The notes: a model not told the origin generated them from the sequence alone. DNA of 64,000 nt from SAR86 cluster bacterium SAR86B (GCA_905181955.1 CAJJAC010000007.1:1-64000); one strand, 5' to 3'. Positions 50,826 through 62,840 are shown, numbered from the stretch's first letter. Made by a program: numbers and translations.

Positions 50826-51592
50826 ATATTCTCTTCAGATCTTCTGGTCAAGACCTCAACACCATTAGCTGTTACTGCAAGGGTATGCTCCCATTGAGCT
50901 GAGTTTCTTCCATCTTTAGTTTCAACCGTCCAGCCATCTGATAATACCTTGTTGAATTTAGAGCCTTGATTGATCATTGGCTCAATTGTGAAACACATTC
51001 CTTCTTGAACTTGAAGTCCTGTTTTAGGTTGTCCGTAGTGAAGAATTTGAGGCTCTTCATGATAGACATCTCCTATTCCATGACCGCAATAATCTTCAAC
51101 TACTGAATAATAGTTTTGCTCAGCATGCTTCTGAATGGCATTTCCAATATCACCAAGATAAATACCCGGTTTTACAATTTCTATTGCCTTATAGAGACAT
51201 TCTTGAGTGACTCTAACCAGTCTTTCGTTATGTGGCTGACACTTTCCAACCATAAACATCTTTGAAGTATCACCATGCCAGCCATCTTTAATAACCGTTA
51301 CATCAATATTTAAAATGTCGCCGTTTTTCAAGATTTTATTATTATCTGGAATACCATGACAAATAACACTATTAATACTTGAACATATAGTATTTTCAAA
51401 ACCGTTATACCCAATATTAGCCGGTATTGCTTTCTGCTCTTCAGTTATGTACTTAAAGCACATTAGATCAAGTTCACCAGTAGAAATTCCTGGTTGCACA
51501 AATGGAGTTATCATCTCTAATACTTCAGCAGCTAATCTTCCTGCTATTCGCATTTTTTTAATATTATCGCTAGATTTTATTGAAATTTTCAT
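50822..51592 (-). CDS. map: type I methionyl aminopeptidase
   Basis: SINSVICHGIPDNNKILKNGDILNIDVTVIKDGWHGDTSKMF, GHGIGDVYHEEPQILHYG. Confidence 0.98.
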   Translation of the reverse strand: MKISIKSSDNIKKMRIAGRLAAEVLEMITPFVQPGISTGELDLMCFKYITEEQKAIPANIGYNGFENTICSSINSVICHGIPDNNKILKNGDILNIDVTVIKDGWHGDTSKMFMVGKCQPHNERLVRVTQECLYKAIEIVKPGIYLGDIGNAIQKHAEQNYYSVVEDYCGHGIGDVYHEEPQILHYGQPKTGLQVQEGMCFTIEPMINQGSKFNKVLSDGWTVETKDGRNSAQWEHTLAVTANGVEVLTRRSEENI

Positions 51593-51746
51593 ATTTTTTT
51601 CATTAATTAGTAGACGGCATAGACTTTAGTCTGTAAAGTACAATTTTAATGCCTGCTCAACATTTTAGCCCATTAAAATTCGTAAAATTTAATTATTTTT
51701 TCTCCCTTTTTCTCCTAAAAAACTATTCTCGTAGAGGTAAGATTTA

Positions 51747-52871
51747 ATGTCCTTTCCTGCAATATTAGTTCTCGAGGATGGAAGTATATTTGATGGAGTG
51801 GGGTTTGGTATAGAGAAAGTTGAAATTGGTGAAATTGTTTTTAATACGTCCATGACTGGATATCAGGAAATAATTACTGATCCATCATATAAAAAACAAA
51901 TAATTACTTTTACCCATCCCCATATTGGTAATACTGGAATTAATGAAGAAGATATGGAGTCATCTAAAATTCATGCTTCTGGAATTGTAGTCAAAGAGTT
52001 TACTGAAAATCCTAGTAGCTGGAGATCTTCGTCCTCCTTAGAAACCTTTTTAATTGATCAAGATGTCATTGCTATTTCAGGAATAGATACTAGAAAATTA
52101 ACAAACCATCTTCGAGAAAATGGCTCAATGGGTTGTTGTATTGCAGCCACTTCAAAATGCACAAATGATCAAGCTCATAAAAATGCAATTAATTTTGCTG
52201 GCTTGGAGGGCTTGGATCTTGCAAAAGAAGTTAGCACTTTAGAGAATTATCTTTGGGAAGAGGGGGTATGGCCTGAATATAAAAAGGCTTCAAGTAATCT
52301 TAATATAGTGGCATATGACTTTGGTATTAAAAGGAATATTCTCAGACTTTTAGCTGAGCATGTAGGAAAAGTTACAGTTGTTAATGCCCAAACATCATTT
52401 GAAGATGTTATGGCCCTTTCTCCAGATGGAATATTTTTATCTAATGGGCCCGGCGATCCTGAGCCTTGTGAATACGCTATTAAAAATATTAAAAAATTTT
52501 TAGAAATTAATATGCCTATGTTTGGTATATGTTTAGGTCATCAGCTTCTAGCATTAGGTGGAGGTGCTAAAACTAGTAAAATGAAATTTGGACATCATGG
52601 TGCTAATCATCCCGTGCAGGATATTGAATCGTGTGAAGTTTTTATTACATCTCAAAATCATGGATTTGCAGTTGACCCATCTTCACTTGGCGATCATATT
52701 AAGGCTAGACACATTTCTTTATTTGACCAATCACTTCAAGGGATAGAGTTTATTAATAAACCAGCCTTTGGTTTTCAAGGACATCCTGAGGCAAGTCCAG
52801 GACCTCAGGACATTCAATTACTTTTTAAAAAATTTAATTCTTTAGTACAAAATCATGCCAAAAAGAACTGA
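51747..52871 (+). CDS. carA: carbamoyl-phosphate synthase small subunit
   Basis: [45 protein letters not shown]. Confidence 0.98.
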   Translation: MSFPAILVLEDGSIFDGVGFGIEKVEIGEIVFNTSMTGYQEIITDPSYKKQIITFTHPHIGNTGINEEDMESSKIHASGIVVKEFTENPSSWRSSSSLETFLIDQDVIAISGIDTRKLTNHLRENGSMGCCIAATSKCTNDQAHKNAINFAGLEGLDLAKEVSTLENYLWEEGVWPEYKKASSNLNIVAYDFGIKRNILRLLAEHVGKVTVVNAQTSFEDVMALSPDGIFLSNGPGDPEPCEYAIKNIKKFLEINMPMFGICLGHQLLALGGGAKTSKMKFGHHGANHPVQDIESCEVFITSQNHGFAVDPSSLGDHIKARHISLFDQSLQGIEFINKPAFGFQGHPEASPGPQDIQLLFKKFNSLVQNHAKKN

Positions 52872-55800
52872 TATATCAACAATTTTAATCATTGGAGCAG
52901 GCCCTATTATTATTGGTCAGGCTTGTGAGTTCGATTATTCTGGAGCTCAAGCTTGTAAAGCTCTAAAAGATGAAGGTTTTCGAGTAATTTTAGTTAATTC
53001 AAATCCTGCAACCATAATGACAGATCCTCTTCTTGCAGATGCTACATATATTGAACCAATCCACTGGCAAAATATTGAAAAAATAATAGAAAAAGAAAAA
53101 CCTGATGCAATTCTTCCTACGATGGGCGGTCAAACAGCTCTCAATAGCGCATTATCATTAGCAAAAGAGGGAGTTCTGGAAAAGCATGGAGTAATTTTGA
53201 TAGGCGCCTCTAGAGAAGCTATAGATAAAGCTGAAGACAGGCAATTATTTGATCAAACGATGCAGTCAATTGGTATTGAGACTCCTAGATCTGGAATTGC
53301 TCATAATATTGAAGATGCATTAAGAGTTCAAAAAGAGGTAGGCTTTCCAACAATCATTAGGCCGTCGTTTACCATGGGTGGAACTGGTGGAGGCATTGCA
53401 TATAATATTGAAGAATTTAAAGCTATATGTGAAAAAGGCTTAGAACTTTCTCCAACTAGCGAACTTTTAATTGATGAGTCTTTAATTGGGTGGAAAGAGT
53501 TTGAAATGGAAGTTGTGAGAGATAGAAATGATAACTGTATTATTGTTTGCTCTATTGAAAATTTTGATCCGATGGGTGTGCATACTGGAGACTCGATAAC
53601 TATAGCTCCAGCCCAAACCTTAACTGACAAAGAATATCAAAGAATGAGAAATGCTTCTTTTGCTATTTTACGAGAAATTGGAGTTGAAACTGGAGGCTCT
53701 AATGTTCAGTTTGCTGTAGATCCTAAAGATGGCAGAATGATCGTTATTGAAATGAATCCAAGAGTTAGCAGATCATCCGCTTTAGCTTCCAAAGCAACCG
53801 GATTTCCAATTGCAAAAGTCGCAGCACTTCTATCAGTTGGTTACACATTAGATGAACTTCAGAATGATATTACTGGTGGATTAACTCCTGCTTCATTTGA
53901 GCCATCAATTGATTATATTGTCACTAAAATTCCAAAATTTGCATTCGAAAAATTTCCCTTAGCTAATGATCGCCTTACTACACAAATGAAGTCAGTAGGT
54001 GAAGTAATGGCAATAGGGACTAATTTTCAAGAATCTCTTCAAAAAGCTATATGCAGCATGGAGGAAGGATTAGATGGATTAAATCCTGTAATTACTGCAG
54101 ATGATAATCTGGAAGAAAAACTTCAATACGAACTCTCCTTTCCAGGACCTCAAAGAATTTTCTATGTTGCTGATGCAATAAGAACAGGATGGAGTAACGA
54201 AAAGATAAATCAACTTTGCGGTATTGATTTTTGGTTTCTTAATGAAATCAGAAATATTATTAATCAAGAAAAAAATCTAGAAGAAACCACTCTTAAAGAC
54301 ATTAATTCTAATGAATTATTTAATTTAAAGAAAATTGGTTATTCTGACTCCAGAATAGCTTCATTAATTAAAAGCTCTGAAGCTGAGATAAGAGCCTATA
54401 GAATTGAAAATAACATTAAACCAGTCTTTAAAAGAGTTGATACTTGCGCTGCTGAATTTTTAACTTCAACTTGCTATATGTACTCCACTTATGGCGGCGA
54501 ATGTGAAAGTAATGTAACAAATAATAAAAAAGTTATGGTATTGGGAAGTGGTCCAAACAGGATTGGTCAAGGAATTGAATTTGATTACTGCTGCGTTCAT
54601 GCATCTCTTGCTATGCAAGAAGAGGGTTATGAATCAATCATGGTTAATTGTAATCCTGAAACCGTCTCAACTGATTTCGATGTCTCAAATAGACTTTATT
54701 TTGAACCGATTACTTCTGAAAAAATAATGGATATTATTGAAATTGAGAATCCTCACGGTGCAATCATTCAATTTGGAGGACAAACACCTCTTAAGCTTGC
54801 TTCTAGCTTAGAAGAGGCTGGAGTAAATATTTTAGGTACTGATGTTGATGCAATTGACCGATCTGAGGATAGGGAAAGATTTCAAGAGTTAGTTGAAAAG
54901 TTGAACTTAAAACAGCCTATGAATTTAACTGTAAGAAATACAGAAGAAGCCTTAGTCTCTGCAGCTAAAATTGGTTACCCAATTGTTGTTCGACCCTCAT
55001 ATGTCCTTGGTGGAAGAGCAATGCAACTTGTTCATAACGATAGTGAGTTAAAACTTTATCTTACAGAAGCTGTTGAGGTATCTAATAAAAAGCCTATTCT
55101 TCTAGATAGTTACCTTACTGATGCAATAGAAATTGATGTAGACATTATTTCTGATGGATTGAATATTATGATCGGGGGAATATTGCAGCATATAGAGCAA
55201 GCCGGAATACATTCCGGAGACTCTGCATGCTCACTTCCTCCATACAACTTGAATTCTTCAATTCTGGAAAGGCTTGAGACTCAATCAATTAATATTGCAA
55301 AAGAATTAAGAATTATTGGTCTAATGAATATTCAATTTGCTGTAAAGGGTGAGGACATATATATAATTGAAGTTAATCCTAGAGCCTCAAGAACAGTTCC
55401 ATTTATTTCCAAGGCTATAAATAGTTCGCTTGTAAAAGCAGCCTCAAAATCAATGATAGGTAAATCTTTACTAGACCAAAATTTTTCTAATAAACTTCCT
55501 AATGATTTCTATTTTGTTAAAGAGGCAGTATTTCCATTTGATAAATTTCCTCAAGTTGATCCTATTTTAGGACCTGAAATGAAATCAACTGGCGAGGTGA
55601 TGGGTATTGGAAAGAACTTTGGAGAGGCTTATGCAAAAGCTCAAAAAGCTGCAGGTAAGATGTTATCCAGACAAGGCAGTGCTTTTATTAGCGTCAAAGA
55701 ATCAGATAAAAAATATTTAGATGAGCTAGTCCCTCAAATTATTGAAAAAGGCTTTGACCTAGTAGCAACCATTGGTACAGCTGAATATATTAAAAAGATT

Positions 55801-56067
55801 GGTTTTCCTGTTCGCAAAGTTAATAAAGTTATGGAAGGAAGACCTCATGTAGTTGATGAAATGCTAAATGGAAATATTCATCTCGTTATAAATACAACTG
55901 AAGGGAAGCAATCAATAGATGACTCTGCTTCAATTAGGCAAACAGCTCTTCAAAACAAGATTTTTTGTACAACAACAATGTTTGGAGCTTTAGCAATTGT
56001 AGAAGCCTTAAGTAGCTTGGAATCTGAATGGTCATATCTTTCCCTTCAAGAAATTAATAAAAAGTAG
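52855..56067 (+). CDS. carB: carbamoyl-phosphate synthase large subunit
   Basis: [37 protein letters not shown]; 1070 aa. Confidence 0.99.
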   Translation: MPKRTDISTILIIGAGPIIIGQACEFDYSGAQACKALKDEGFRVILVNSNPATIMTDPLLADATYIEPIHWQNIEKIIEKEKPDAILPTMGGQTALNSALSLAKEGVLEKHGVILIGASREAIDKAEDRQLFDQTMQSIGIETPRSGIAHNIEDALRVQKEVGFPTIIRPSFTMGGTGGGIAYNIEEFKAICEKGLELSPTSELLIDESLIGWKEFEMEVVRDRNDNCIIVCSIENFDPMGVHTGDSITIAPAQTLTDKEYQRMRNASFAILREIGVETGGSNVQFAVDPKDGRMIVIEMNPRVSRSSALASKATGFPIAKVAALLSVGYTLDELQNDITGGLTPASFEPSIDYIVTKIPKFAFEKFPLANDRLTTQMKSVGEVMAIGTNFQESLQKAICSMEEGLDGLNPVITADDNLEEKLQYELSFPGPQRIFYVADAIRTGWSNEKINQLCGIDFWFLNEIRNIINQEKNLEETTLKDINSNELFNLKKIGYSDSRIASLIKSSEAEIRAYRIENNIKPVFKRVDTCAAEFLTSTCYMYSTYGGECESNVTNNKKVMVLGSGPNRIGQGIEFDYCCVHASLAMQEEGYESIMVNCNPETVSTDFDVSNRLYFEPITSEKIMDIIEIENPHGAIIQFGGQTPLKLASSLEEAGVNILGTDVDAIDRSEDRERFQELVEKLNLKQPMNLTVRNTEEALVSAAKIGYPIVVRPSYVLGGRAMQLVHNDSELKLYLTEAVEVSNKKPILLDSYLTDAIEIDVDIISDGLNIMIGGILQHIEQAGIHSGDSACSLPPYNLNSSILERLETQSINIAKELRIIGLMNIQFAVKGEDIYIIEVNPRASRTVPFISKAINSSLVKAASKSMIGKSLLDQNFSNKLPNDFYFVKEAVFPFDKFPQVDPILGPEMKSTGEVMGIGKNFGEAYAKAQKAAGKMLSRQGSAFISVKESDKKYLDELVPQIIEKGFDLVATIGTAEYIKKIGFPVRKVNKVMEGRPHVVDEMLNGNIHLVINTTEGKQSIDDSASIRQTALQNKIFCTTTMFGALAIVEALSSLESEWSYLSLQEINKK

Positions 56068-56090
56068 CATCCTATTGCTATAATAACTCT

Positions 56091-56567
56091 ATGAGTAAAT
56101 CTGCTATAACAAAAGATGGCGAAGCTGCAATTAAAGAAAGGCTAGCCAATCTTAAATTTAAAGAAAGACCTAAAATATCTGAAGCTATAGCTGAAGCAAG
56201 AGCTCATGGCGATTTAAAAGAAAATGCAGAATACCATGCAGCTAAAGAATTACAGGGTTTAATGGAAGCTAAAATACGAGAGATAGAATCTTCTCTTGCA
56301 AATTCTCAAGTCATTGATGTTAAAGATATTCCTGAGACTGGTAGAGTTATTTTTGGCTCAACAATTGAGTTATTTGATTGCGAAAATGATAAGTCTGTTA
56401 CCTATAAAATAGTTGGAAATTTAGAATCAGATCCTGACATAGGTTTGATTTCTATTGATACTCCAATTGCTAGAGGGATATTAGGTAAATATGTTGGTGA
56501 TGAGATTACGATCATGACTCCTGCCGGCTCTATTACTTATGAGGTAGAAAAAGTCAGTCATATATAG
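56091..56567 (+). CDS. greA: transcription elongation factor GreA
   Basis: RPKISEAIAEARAHGDLKENAEYHAAKELQ. Confidence 0.98.
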   Translation: MSKSAITKDGEAAIKERLANLKFKERPKISEAIAEARAHGDLKENAEYHAAKELQGLMEAKIREIESSLANSQVIDVKDIPETGRVIFGSTIELFDCENDKSVTYKIVGNLESDPDIGLISIDTPIARGILGKYVGDEITIMTPAGSITYEVEKVSHI

Positions 56568-56583
56568 CTGTAGTTTAAATAGT

Positions 56584-57156
56584 ATGCATCTTGATAATTG
56601 GGGATTAAAAGCAAAAAAGCTTGGCTACAGATCTAGAGCTGTTTTTAAATTAGAAGAAATCATCGATAAAACAAAAGCCTTAAGAGGCTGTAAAAATGTT
56701 TTAGATATTGGCTCAACTCCAGGTGGATGGTCGCAACTGGTTAAGCATAAATTAAATCAAGTAAATATCCATGCTCTTGACATATTAGACATGGAGCCAA
56801 TTGATGGAGTTAATTTTCATAAAATTAGAGTTGAAGATATAGACAGTGTTCATGAAATTTTTGAATTAAAGGGTTTGTTTAATCTTGTTATTTCAGATTT
56901 AGCCCCCAATTTAACAGGTATAAGCGTTATTGATGAAGCAAATATTTATGAGCTAAATGACATAACTTTAGATGTTGCTGTAGAATATTTAAGTAAATCT
57001 AAAGGTGTTTTCATAATTAAGACATTTCAAAATAATATGCTTAAGAAACTGAGAACTAAAATGAAGAGTTTATTTGATGAGGTTCAGACTTTTAAGCCTG
57101 CTGCATCAAAGAAACAATCTGCAGAAATATATTTATATGGAGCTTTTAAAGAATGA
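56584..57156 (+). CDS. rlmE: 23S rRNA (uridine2552-2'-O)-methyltransferase RlmE/FtsJ
   Basis: [45 protein letters not shown]. Confidence 0.96.
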   Translation: MHLDNWGLKAKKLGYRSRAVFKLEEIIDKTKALRGCKNVLDIGSTPGGWSQLVKHKLNQVNIHALDILDMEPIDGVNFHKIRVEDIDSVHEIFELKGLFNLVISDLAPNLTGISVIDEANIYELNDITLDVAVEYLSKSKGVFIIKTFQNNMLKKLRTKMKSLFDEVQTFKPAASKKQSAEIYLYGAFKE

Positions 57157-59069
57157 ATAGTAATTTTCTAAGAAATATAATGGTTTGGGTCATACTCGGA
57201 TCACTATTAATGTATGTTTTTAATAATATAGAATCTGCAAGTGTAAGAGAGCAGATAAGTTATTCACAATTCAGGCAGGAAGTTCTTTCTGATAGAGTTG
57301 CCAAGGTTGTTTACAAAGGCGATCAGATGACGATTATTGGCGATAGATTGGACGGATCAAAATTTGAAACCAACTACCCAATCTTTAAACGAGATGATTC
57401 CTTAGATAAAGCTATACAAGAAAATGGAATTATTGCAGTTTATGAGAAGGTTGAACAACCATCTGTATGGTCGCAGCTTCTTGTTGGCGCATTCCCGATA
57501 TTATTATTACTTGGAATCTTCTTTTTCTTTATGAGACAAATGCAGGGTGGTATGTCAGGAAAAGGTGGCCCAATGTCTTTTGGTAAAAGCAAAGCTAAAT
57601 TAATGGAAGGCGGTCAAGTTAAAACAAGCTTTAAAGATGTAGCAGGATGTGAAGAGGCTAAACAAGATGTTCAAGAGTTAGTAGATTTTTTAAGAGACCC
57701 TACAAAGTTTCAAAAACTAGGTGGCAGAATTCCAAGAGGTGTTCTTATGGTAGGGCCTCCAGGTACAGGTAAAACTTTACTTGCAAGAGCGGTTGCAGGT
57801 GAAGCTAAAGTTCCTTTCTTTACTATATCTGGATCAGATTTTGTTGAAATGTTTGTTGGAGTTGGTGCTTCCAGAGTAAGAGATATGTTTGAGCAAGCTA
57901 AAAAGCAATCTCCATGTATTATTTTTATTGATGAAATTGATGCAGTAGGAAGACACAGAGGGGCTGGACTAGGCGGTGGCCATGACGAAAGAGAGCAAAC
58001 TTTAAATCAACTTTTAGTAGAAATGGATGGATTTGAAGGAAATGATGGAGTTATTGTTATTGCTGCAACAAACAGACCAGATGTCTTAGATCCTGCTTTA
58101 TTAAGACCTGGAAGGTTTGATAGACAGGTTGTAGTTGATCTCCCAGATATAAGAGGAAGGGAGCAAATATTAAAAGTTCATATGAGAAAGGTGCCTTTAG
58201 CTGCTGACGTAGATGCTTCAGTAATTGCAAGAGGGACTCCAGGTTTTTCAGGTGCTGATCTAGCAAATTTAATTAATGAAGCTGCATTATTTGCTGCGCG
58301 TTACGAAGATAAAAAGATTGATCAATCACATCTTGACCTGGCGAAAGATAAAATCATGATGGGTGCAGAGAGAAAATCAATGATACTCAGTGAAGAGCAA
58401 AAAAGAGTAACTGCCTATCATGAAGCAGGGCATGCCATTATAGGTAAGCTAGCTCCTCTTCATGATCCTGTATATAAAGTAACAATCATACCAAGAGGTC
58501 GAGCGCTGGGCGTAACCATGTTCTTGCCTGAGGAAGATACTTATATGCAAAGTAAAGAATATCTCTTAAGTAGAATATGTGCACTTTATGGTGGCAGAAT
58601 TGCTGAAGAAATTATCAATGGCCCTAAAGGAATTACAACCGGAGCATCCAATGACATTGAAGTTGCAACCAATATAGCAACAAGCATGGTGACTAAATGG
58701 GGTCTTTCAGATGAGCTTGGACCATTAAAGTTTGGTGAAGATGAAGGAAGTCCATTTTTAGGACGTTCAGCTGGCTCACCAGCTACCTTTAGAAGCAATG
58801 AAACTTCAAGAGTAATAGACTCCGAAATAAAAATGATTATTGATACTTGTTATTCAAGATCTCAAAAAATGTTAAATGATAATATAGATAAGTTACATGA
58901 AATGGCTTCAGCGCTACTTACTTATGAAACTATTAATGCGGATCAAATTAATGACATTATGGCTGGTGCAAAACCAAGAGCTCCAAAGGATTGGACGGAT
59001 GATAATGATTCTATCAATAAGACTAAAGCACCAAAAACATCAATCAAAGGCCCTGCAGAAGAGCTATAA
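57153..59069 (+). CDS. ftsH: ATP-dependent zinc metalloprotease FtsH
   Basis: [48 protein letters not shown]. Confidence 0.99.
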   Translation: MNSNFLRNIMVWVILGSLLMYVFNNIESASVREQISYSQFRQEVLSDRVAKVVYKGDQMTIIGDRLDGSKFETNYPIFKRDDSLDKAIQENGIIAVYEKVEQPSVWSQLLVGAFPILLLLGIFFFFMRQMQGGMSGKGGPMSFGKSKAKLMEGGQVKTSFKDVAGCEEAKQDVQELVDFLRDPTKFQKLGGRIPRGVLMVGPPGTGKTLLARAVAGEAKVPFFTISGSDFVEMFVGVGASRVRDMFEQAKKQSPCIIFIDEIDAVGRHRGAGLGGGHDEREQTLNQLLVEMDGFEGNDGVIVIAATNRPDVLDPALLRPGRFDRQVVVDLPDIRGREQILKVHMRKVPLAADVDASVIARGTPGFSGADLANLINEAALFAARYEDKKIDQSHLDLAKDKIMMGAERKSMILSEEQKRVTAYHEAGHAIIGKLAPLHDPVYKVTIIPRGRALGVTMFLPEEDTYMQSKEYLLSRICALYGGRIAEEIINGPKGITTGASNDIEVATNIATSMVTKWGLSDELGPLKFGEDEGSPFLGRSAGSPATFRSNETSRVIDSEIKMIIDTCYSRSQKMLNDNIDKLHEMASALLTYETINADQINDIMAGAKPRAPKDWTDDNDSINKTKAPKTSIKGPAEEL

Positions 59070-59078
59070 TTCCACATT

Positions 59079-60401
59079 ATGGATTTAAAATTTGGAACCG
59101 ATGGAATAAGAGGACCTGTTCAAACAGAGATTACTCCTGAGGTATGCCTAAGGATTGGTCATGCTACCGGGATTGTTCTAAAAGCAGAAGGCTTAGATAC
59201 AGTTATGATAGGTAAAGATACCCGTGTATCAGGTTATATGTTGGAAGCAGCTTTAGAGGCTGGGTTTATCGCAGCTGGAATAAATGTGAGACTGCTTGGA
59301 CCTATCCCCACCCCTGGGGTTGCCTACCTTACAAAAACTTTTAGAAAACAATTTGGTCTGGTAATTAGCGCATCCCATAATAATTTTTTAGACAATGGTA
59401 TTAAAATTTTTGATGCTAATGGTGTAAAAATCTCAAGAGATATTGAATTAAAAATAGAAAAAGTTCTTAAATCAGATCTAAATTTAGTTGAGACCTCAAA
59501 CTTAGGCAAAGCTGAATCATTTCATGAATCTGGCGCAAGATATATTGAATTTTGTAAATCTACAGTTCCCGCAGACGTATCCTTTAATAACTTAAGAATA
59601 GTCGTTGATTGTGCAAACGGCGCTTGCTACAAAGTAAGCCCCGCAGTTTTTAGAGAACTTGGAGCAGAGGTTATTCCTTTTGGAATTGATCCAGATGGTT
59701 TTAACATAAATCATGAGTGCGGCTCTACTCATCCAGAGCTTGCTCAAGAAATGGTTTTAAAGCATAGAGCTGACTTTGGAGTAACTCTGGATGGTGATGG
59801 GGATAGAGTAATTCTAATAGACAAAGAGGGTAGTATTTTAGATGGCGATGACCTTCTATATATTCTAGCTTTTGCTAACCCTAATAGGACTGGTTCTTGG
59901 TCGGGTGTAGTTGGAACCTTAATGTCAAATTTTGGCTTAGAGAAAGCAATCCAGAAGTTAGGATATAAATTTGTGAGAGCGGATGTTGGCGATAAGTATG
60001 TTAGTAAGATGCTAGCTGAAAAGGGTTGGATGCTTGGAGGTGAAAGTTCAGGTCATATTATCTGTAGAGATCTAGTTAGCACTGGTGATGGCACAATTGC
60101 TGCGTTAAAGGTAATAAGCTCTTTATTAATGTTAGAAAAAGATCCAAAAGAAGTCTTGATAAATTATACAAAATTTCCACAAATTAATATTAATATACCT
60201 GTAAAAAATAAAGATATTATTAATGATTCAGCAATAACATCATTTATAAAAGAAATAGAAGCAGATATAACGGTAGGAAGAGTCTTAGTGAGACCATCTG
60301 GAACGGAAAGCCTCATAAGAGTTATGGTTGAGGCTTCTGAAGAAAGCGTAGCCTCTAAATTTGCTAAAGATATTGCAAAACTAGTTTCATCTAAATCATA
60401 G
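59079..60401 (+). CDS. glmM: phosphoglucosamine mutase
   Basis: KFGTDGIRGPV, GLVISASHNNFLDNGIKIF, LDGDGDRVILID. Confidence 0.98.
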   Translation: MDLKFGTDGIRGPVQTEITPEVCLRIGHATGIVLKAEGLDTVMIGKDTRVSGYMLEAALEAGFIAAGINVRLLGPIPTPGVAYLTKTFRKQFGLVISASHNNFLDNGIKIFDANGVKISRDIELKIEKVLKSDLNLVETSNLGKAESFHESGARYIEFCKSTVPADVSFNNLRIVVDCANGACYKVSPAVFRELGAEVIPFGIDPDGFNINHECGSTHPELAQEMVLKHRADFGVTLDGDGDRVILIDKEGSILDGDDLLYILAFANPNRTGSWSGVVGTLMSNFGLEKAIQKLGYKFVRADVGDKYVSKMLAEKGWMLGGESSGHIICRDLVSTGDGTIAALKVISSLLMLEKDPKEVLINYTKFPQININIPVKNKDIINDSAITSFIKEIEADITVGRVLVRPSGTESLIRVMVEASEESVASKFAKDIAKLVSSKS

Positions 60402-60404
60402 AAT

Positions 60405-61154
60405 ATGAGTATTTCAATTATTGGAAATTGGAAATCAAATGGCTCCCTTGATTTAAATAAAGTCTGGGTTAAAGACTTTCTAAATTCTATTAATAGTTCA
60501 GCAATTCAAGACACAGCAGTTTGCCCACCTTTTATTTATTTAGAGCAAATGATTGATCTAACCTCGGATATAGATTTAAGTATAGGATCTCAGGATATAG
60601 ATTCTTCAAATGGGGCAAGAACAGGCTCTATATCAGTGGATGCATGTAAAGATATTGGATGTACTATTTCTATTATTGGGCATTCTGAAAGAAGAGCGTT
60701 ATTTCATGAAAGCAATCTTGAAATAAGAGATAAATTAATAGCAGCTCATGCAAATAATATGCAAGTTATTTTATGTATTGGAGAGACGAAAGAACATCAT
60801 CTATCAGGCACCACTAATGATTTTTTACAAAATCAGATAACTGAATCATTAGCTAATTTAGAGCTTTCAGATAGATTTATGATTGCATATGAGCCGGTTT
60901 GGGCAATTGGAACTGGCGATACTCCTCAAAGCAGTGAAATAAATGCTATTCATAAATTTATAAAAGATATAGTACAATCGTCATCTAAAAATAACTTCAC
61001 TCCAAATGTTATATATGGAGGTAGCGTTTCAAGCAAGAACGCAGAAGTGCTATTTAATGAAGAACATATTGACGGAGCACTCATTGGAGGAGCTTCACTT
61101 AATGGAAAAGAGTTTGCTCAGATTGCAAACATATATAAGGATAGAGGAATTTAA
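60405..61154 (+). CDS. tpiA: triosephosphate isomerase
   Basis: IIGNWKSNGS, IIGHSERRALFHES, AYEPVWAIGTGDTP. Confidence 0.98.
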   Translation: MSISIIGNWKSNGSLDLNKVWVKDFLNSINSSAIQDTAVCPPFIYLEQMIDLTSDIDLSIGSQDIDSSNGARTGSISVDACKDIGCTISIIGHSERRALFHESNLEIRDKLIAAHANNMQVILCIGETKEHHLSGTTNDFLQNQITESLANLELSDRFMIAYEPVWAIGTGDTPQSSEINAIHKFIKDIVQSSSKNNFTPNVIYGGSVSSKNAEVLFNEEHIDGALIGGASLNGKEFAQIANIYKDRGI

Positions 61155-61156
61155 GC

Positions 61157-61468
61157 ATGGTAACTTTTATAACCGTTGTAAGTATTTTATTAGCAGTCTC
61201 AATTATTATTCTCGTGATGTTACAACAAGGAAAAGGTTCAGACATGGGAGCTGCCTTTGGAGGCGGATCTTCTAATTCAGTTTTTGGTGCGACTGGACCA
61301 GCTGGATTTCTTGGAAAACTTACTTATACATTAGTAGCACTATGGATGATCTTAGTACTTTCATTAGCATTTATTTTAAAAGCTCAAAATACTGAAGAAA
61401 TTTTTGAACTAGCTCCTGAAGAAATTCTAATTGACGAAGTTCAAGAAAACGAAATTCCAACCAGCTAA
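61157..61468 (+). CDS. secG: preprotein translocase subunit SecG
   Basis: VMLQQGKGSDMGAAFGGGSSNSVFGATGPAGFLGKLT. Confidence 0.97.
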   Translation: MVTFITVVSILLAVSIIILVMLQQGKGSDMGAAFGGGSSNSVFGATGPAGFLGKLTYTLVALWMILVLSLAFILKAQNTEEIFELAPEEILIDEVQENEIPTS

Positions 61469-61482
61469 TTTTCTAAACGAAA

Positions 61483-62595
61483 CTAGTTTACAGATGTAAT
61501 TTCTATTTCCTCTGTCCCAATTGGCAAAATAACCATAGTTCCATCGTGTGAAGAAGTCCAACCCTCTCTAATATCATCCACACCTCTATACATAATATCT
61601 TCCATTATATTGTTTCTTGGGGCTGGAAGATGGTGATAAAAAACTAGATGTTTAACATTTGCCTCATTTGCAGCTTTAACGACTTCAACAATAGGGGTGT
61701 GATAGTCAAGAATATCGATAGTTACAATATCAGCTACAACATTACCTGTTCTTTTAGCGCCTTTATTAATAATATCTAATAGCTCAAGTGACATTGATTC
61801 ATGAAATAAAACGTCAACATTTTTAGAATTATTTACTAGGTTTTGATCATAGATTGTATCCCCGCTAATACTTATAGACCTGCCTTTATAATCAATTCTA
61901 TATCCTAATGCAGGATCAACAGGGTCATGAGAGACGCTATAGGCAGTAATTTTTAGATTACCATCATCAACCAGAATTGGATTGTCTAAATCAACAGTGT
62001 GAGTATCAAAACCAGCTACATCTAGGGGAGCTATTTCATCTCCATGATGCTCATTTCTAAAAATATAGTCTTTTGTATAAGCCAACTCTATACCATCAGT
62101 GAGCATCTGAACTCCCTCGGGACCATAAATTTTTAGTTTAGAATCTCTTCTCCCGTTGATCCATGTCCCTATATGAAATTCAGCTATATCCGAGATATGG
62201 TCAGAATGAAGGTGAGTATAAAATATTCCTTTAACTCTATTCCATGGTGTATTCCAATCATTCAAGTTCTGCGCGCTACCATTTCCTGTATCAAATATAA
62301 ATATCTTGTCTCCAGCTTGAACTAATATGCATGCTTCAGCTCTATTTGGATCATTAATAGGTGCTCTTGAACCACAAACAACTGCTGTTAAAGCGTCATT
62401 TTTAGGAAGGTATGTCGCCGTAGCGACTACATTTCTAATAGCTATTTCTAATAATTTATCTTGAAATGCAGGTTGCCTTAATAGTGCGAAGACAAGAAGA
62501 ATTAAAATAACTGAAACCAGTATTAAATATTTAAGAATTTTTATCATGAAATTAGTATATATTTTTTTTAGATTAAATAACAATTGACACATCAT
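61483..62595 (-). CDS. membrane-anchored MBL-fold metallo-hydrolase
   Basis: FYTHLHSDHISDIAEFHIGTWINGRRDSKLKIYGPEGVQ; N-terminal hydrophobic anchor. Internal Met at 62547 is a likely alternative start. Confidence 0.88.
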   Translation of the reverse strand: MMCQLLFNLKKIYTNFMIKILKYLILVSVILILLVFALLRQPAFQDKLLEIAIRNVVATATYLPKNDALTAVVCGSRAPINDPNRAEACILVQAGDKIFIFDTGNGSAQNLNDWNTPWNRVKGIFYTHLHSDHISDIAEFHIGTWINGRRDSKLKIYGPEGVQMLTDGIELAYTKDYIFRNEHHGDEIAPLDVAGFDTHTVDLDNPILVDDGNLKITAYSVSHDPVDPALGYRIDYKGRSISISGDTIYDQNLVNNSKNVDVLFHESMSLELLDIINKGAKRTGNVVADIVTIDILDYHTPIVEVVKAANEANVKHLVFYHHLPAPRNNIMEDIMYRGVDDIREGWTSSHDGTMVILPIGTEEIEITSVN

Positions 62596-62651
62596 ATGAC
62601 AATATATTTATCAAACCCAAAATAACTTATTAAAATTTAATGTTTTTTACA

Positions 62652-62738
62652 TGGTGCCGAAAGCGGGACTTGAACCCGCACGAGCTTTCGCTCACTAACC
62701 CCTCAAGCTAGCGTGTCTACCAATTCCACCACTTCGGC
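62652..62738 (-). tRNA. leuU: tRNA-Leu (GAG)
   Basis: GCCGAAGTGGTGGAATTGGTAGACACGCTAGCTTGAGGGGTTAGTGAGCGAAAGCTCGTGCGGGTTCAAGTCCCGCTTTCGGCACCA; long variable arm, encoded CCA. Confidence 0.97.
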
Positions 62739-62750
62739 TAAAGAGGTTGG

Positions 62751-62779
62751 ATTATAAACAAGTTATTATTTTGCGTCTA
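62751..62779 (-). promoter_or_regulatory. putative tRNA-Leu promoter
   Basis: On the minus strand TAGACG (62779-62774), 17-nt spacer, TATAAT (62756-62751). Confidence 0.5.
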
Positions 62780-62796
62780 AAAAAGTTTTAATTAAC

Positions 62797-62825
62797 TTGC
62801 TCTAGGACCCTGATTTCATTACACT
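62797..62825 (+). promoter_or_regulatory. putative tRNA-fMet promoter
   Basis: TTGCTC (62797-62802), 17-nt spacer, TACACT (62820-62825), about 16 nt before the tRNA. Confidence 0.4.
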
Positions 62826-62840
62826 TCACCTTCGCTGCGT

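Noticed and set aside
58897-59088. 63-aa ORF overlapping the ftsH end and glmM start
   Set aside because: Alternate-frame translation of the ftsH C-terminus; K/L/M-rich, no RBS support.
61006-61275. 89-aa ORF across tpiA/secG
   Set aside because: Out of frame with both well supported genes.
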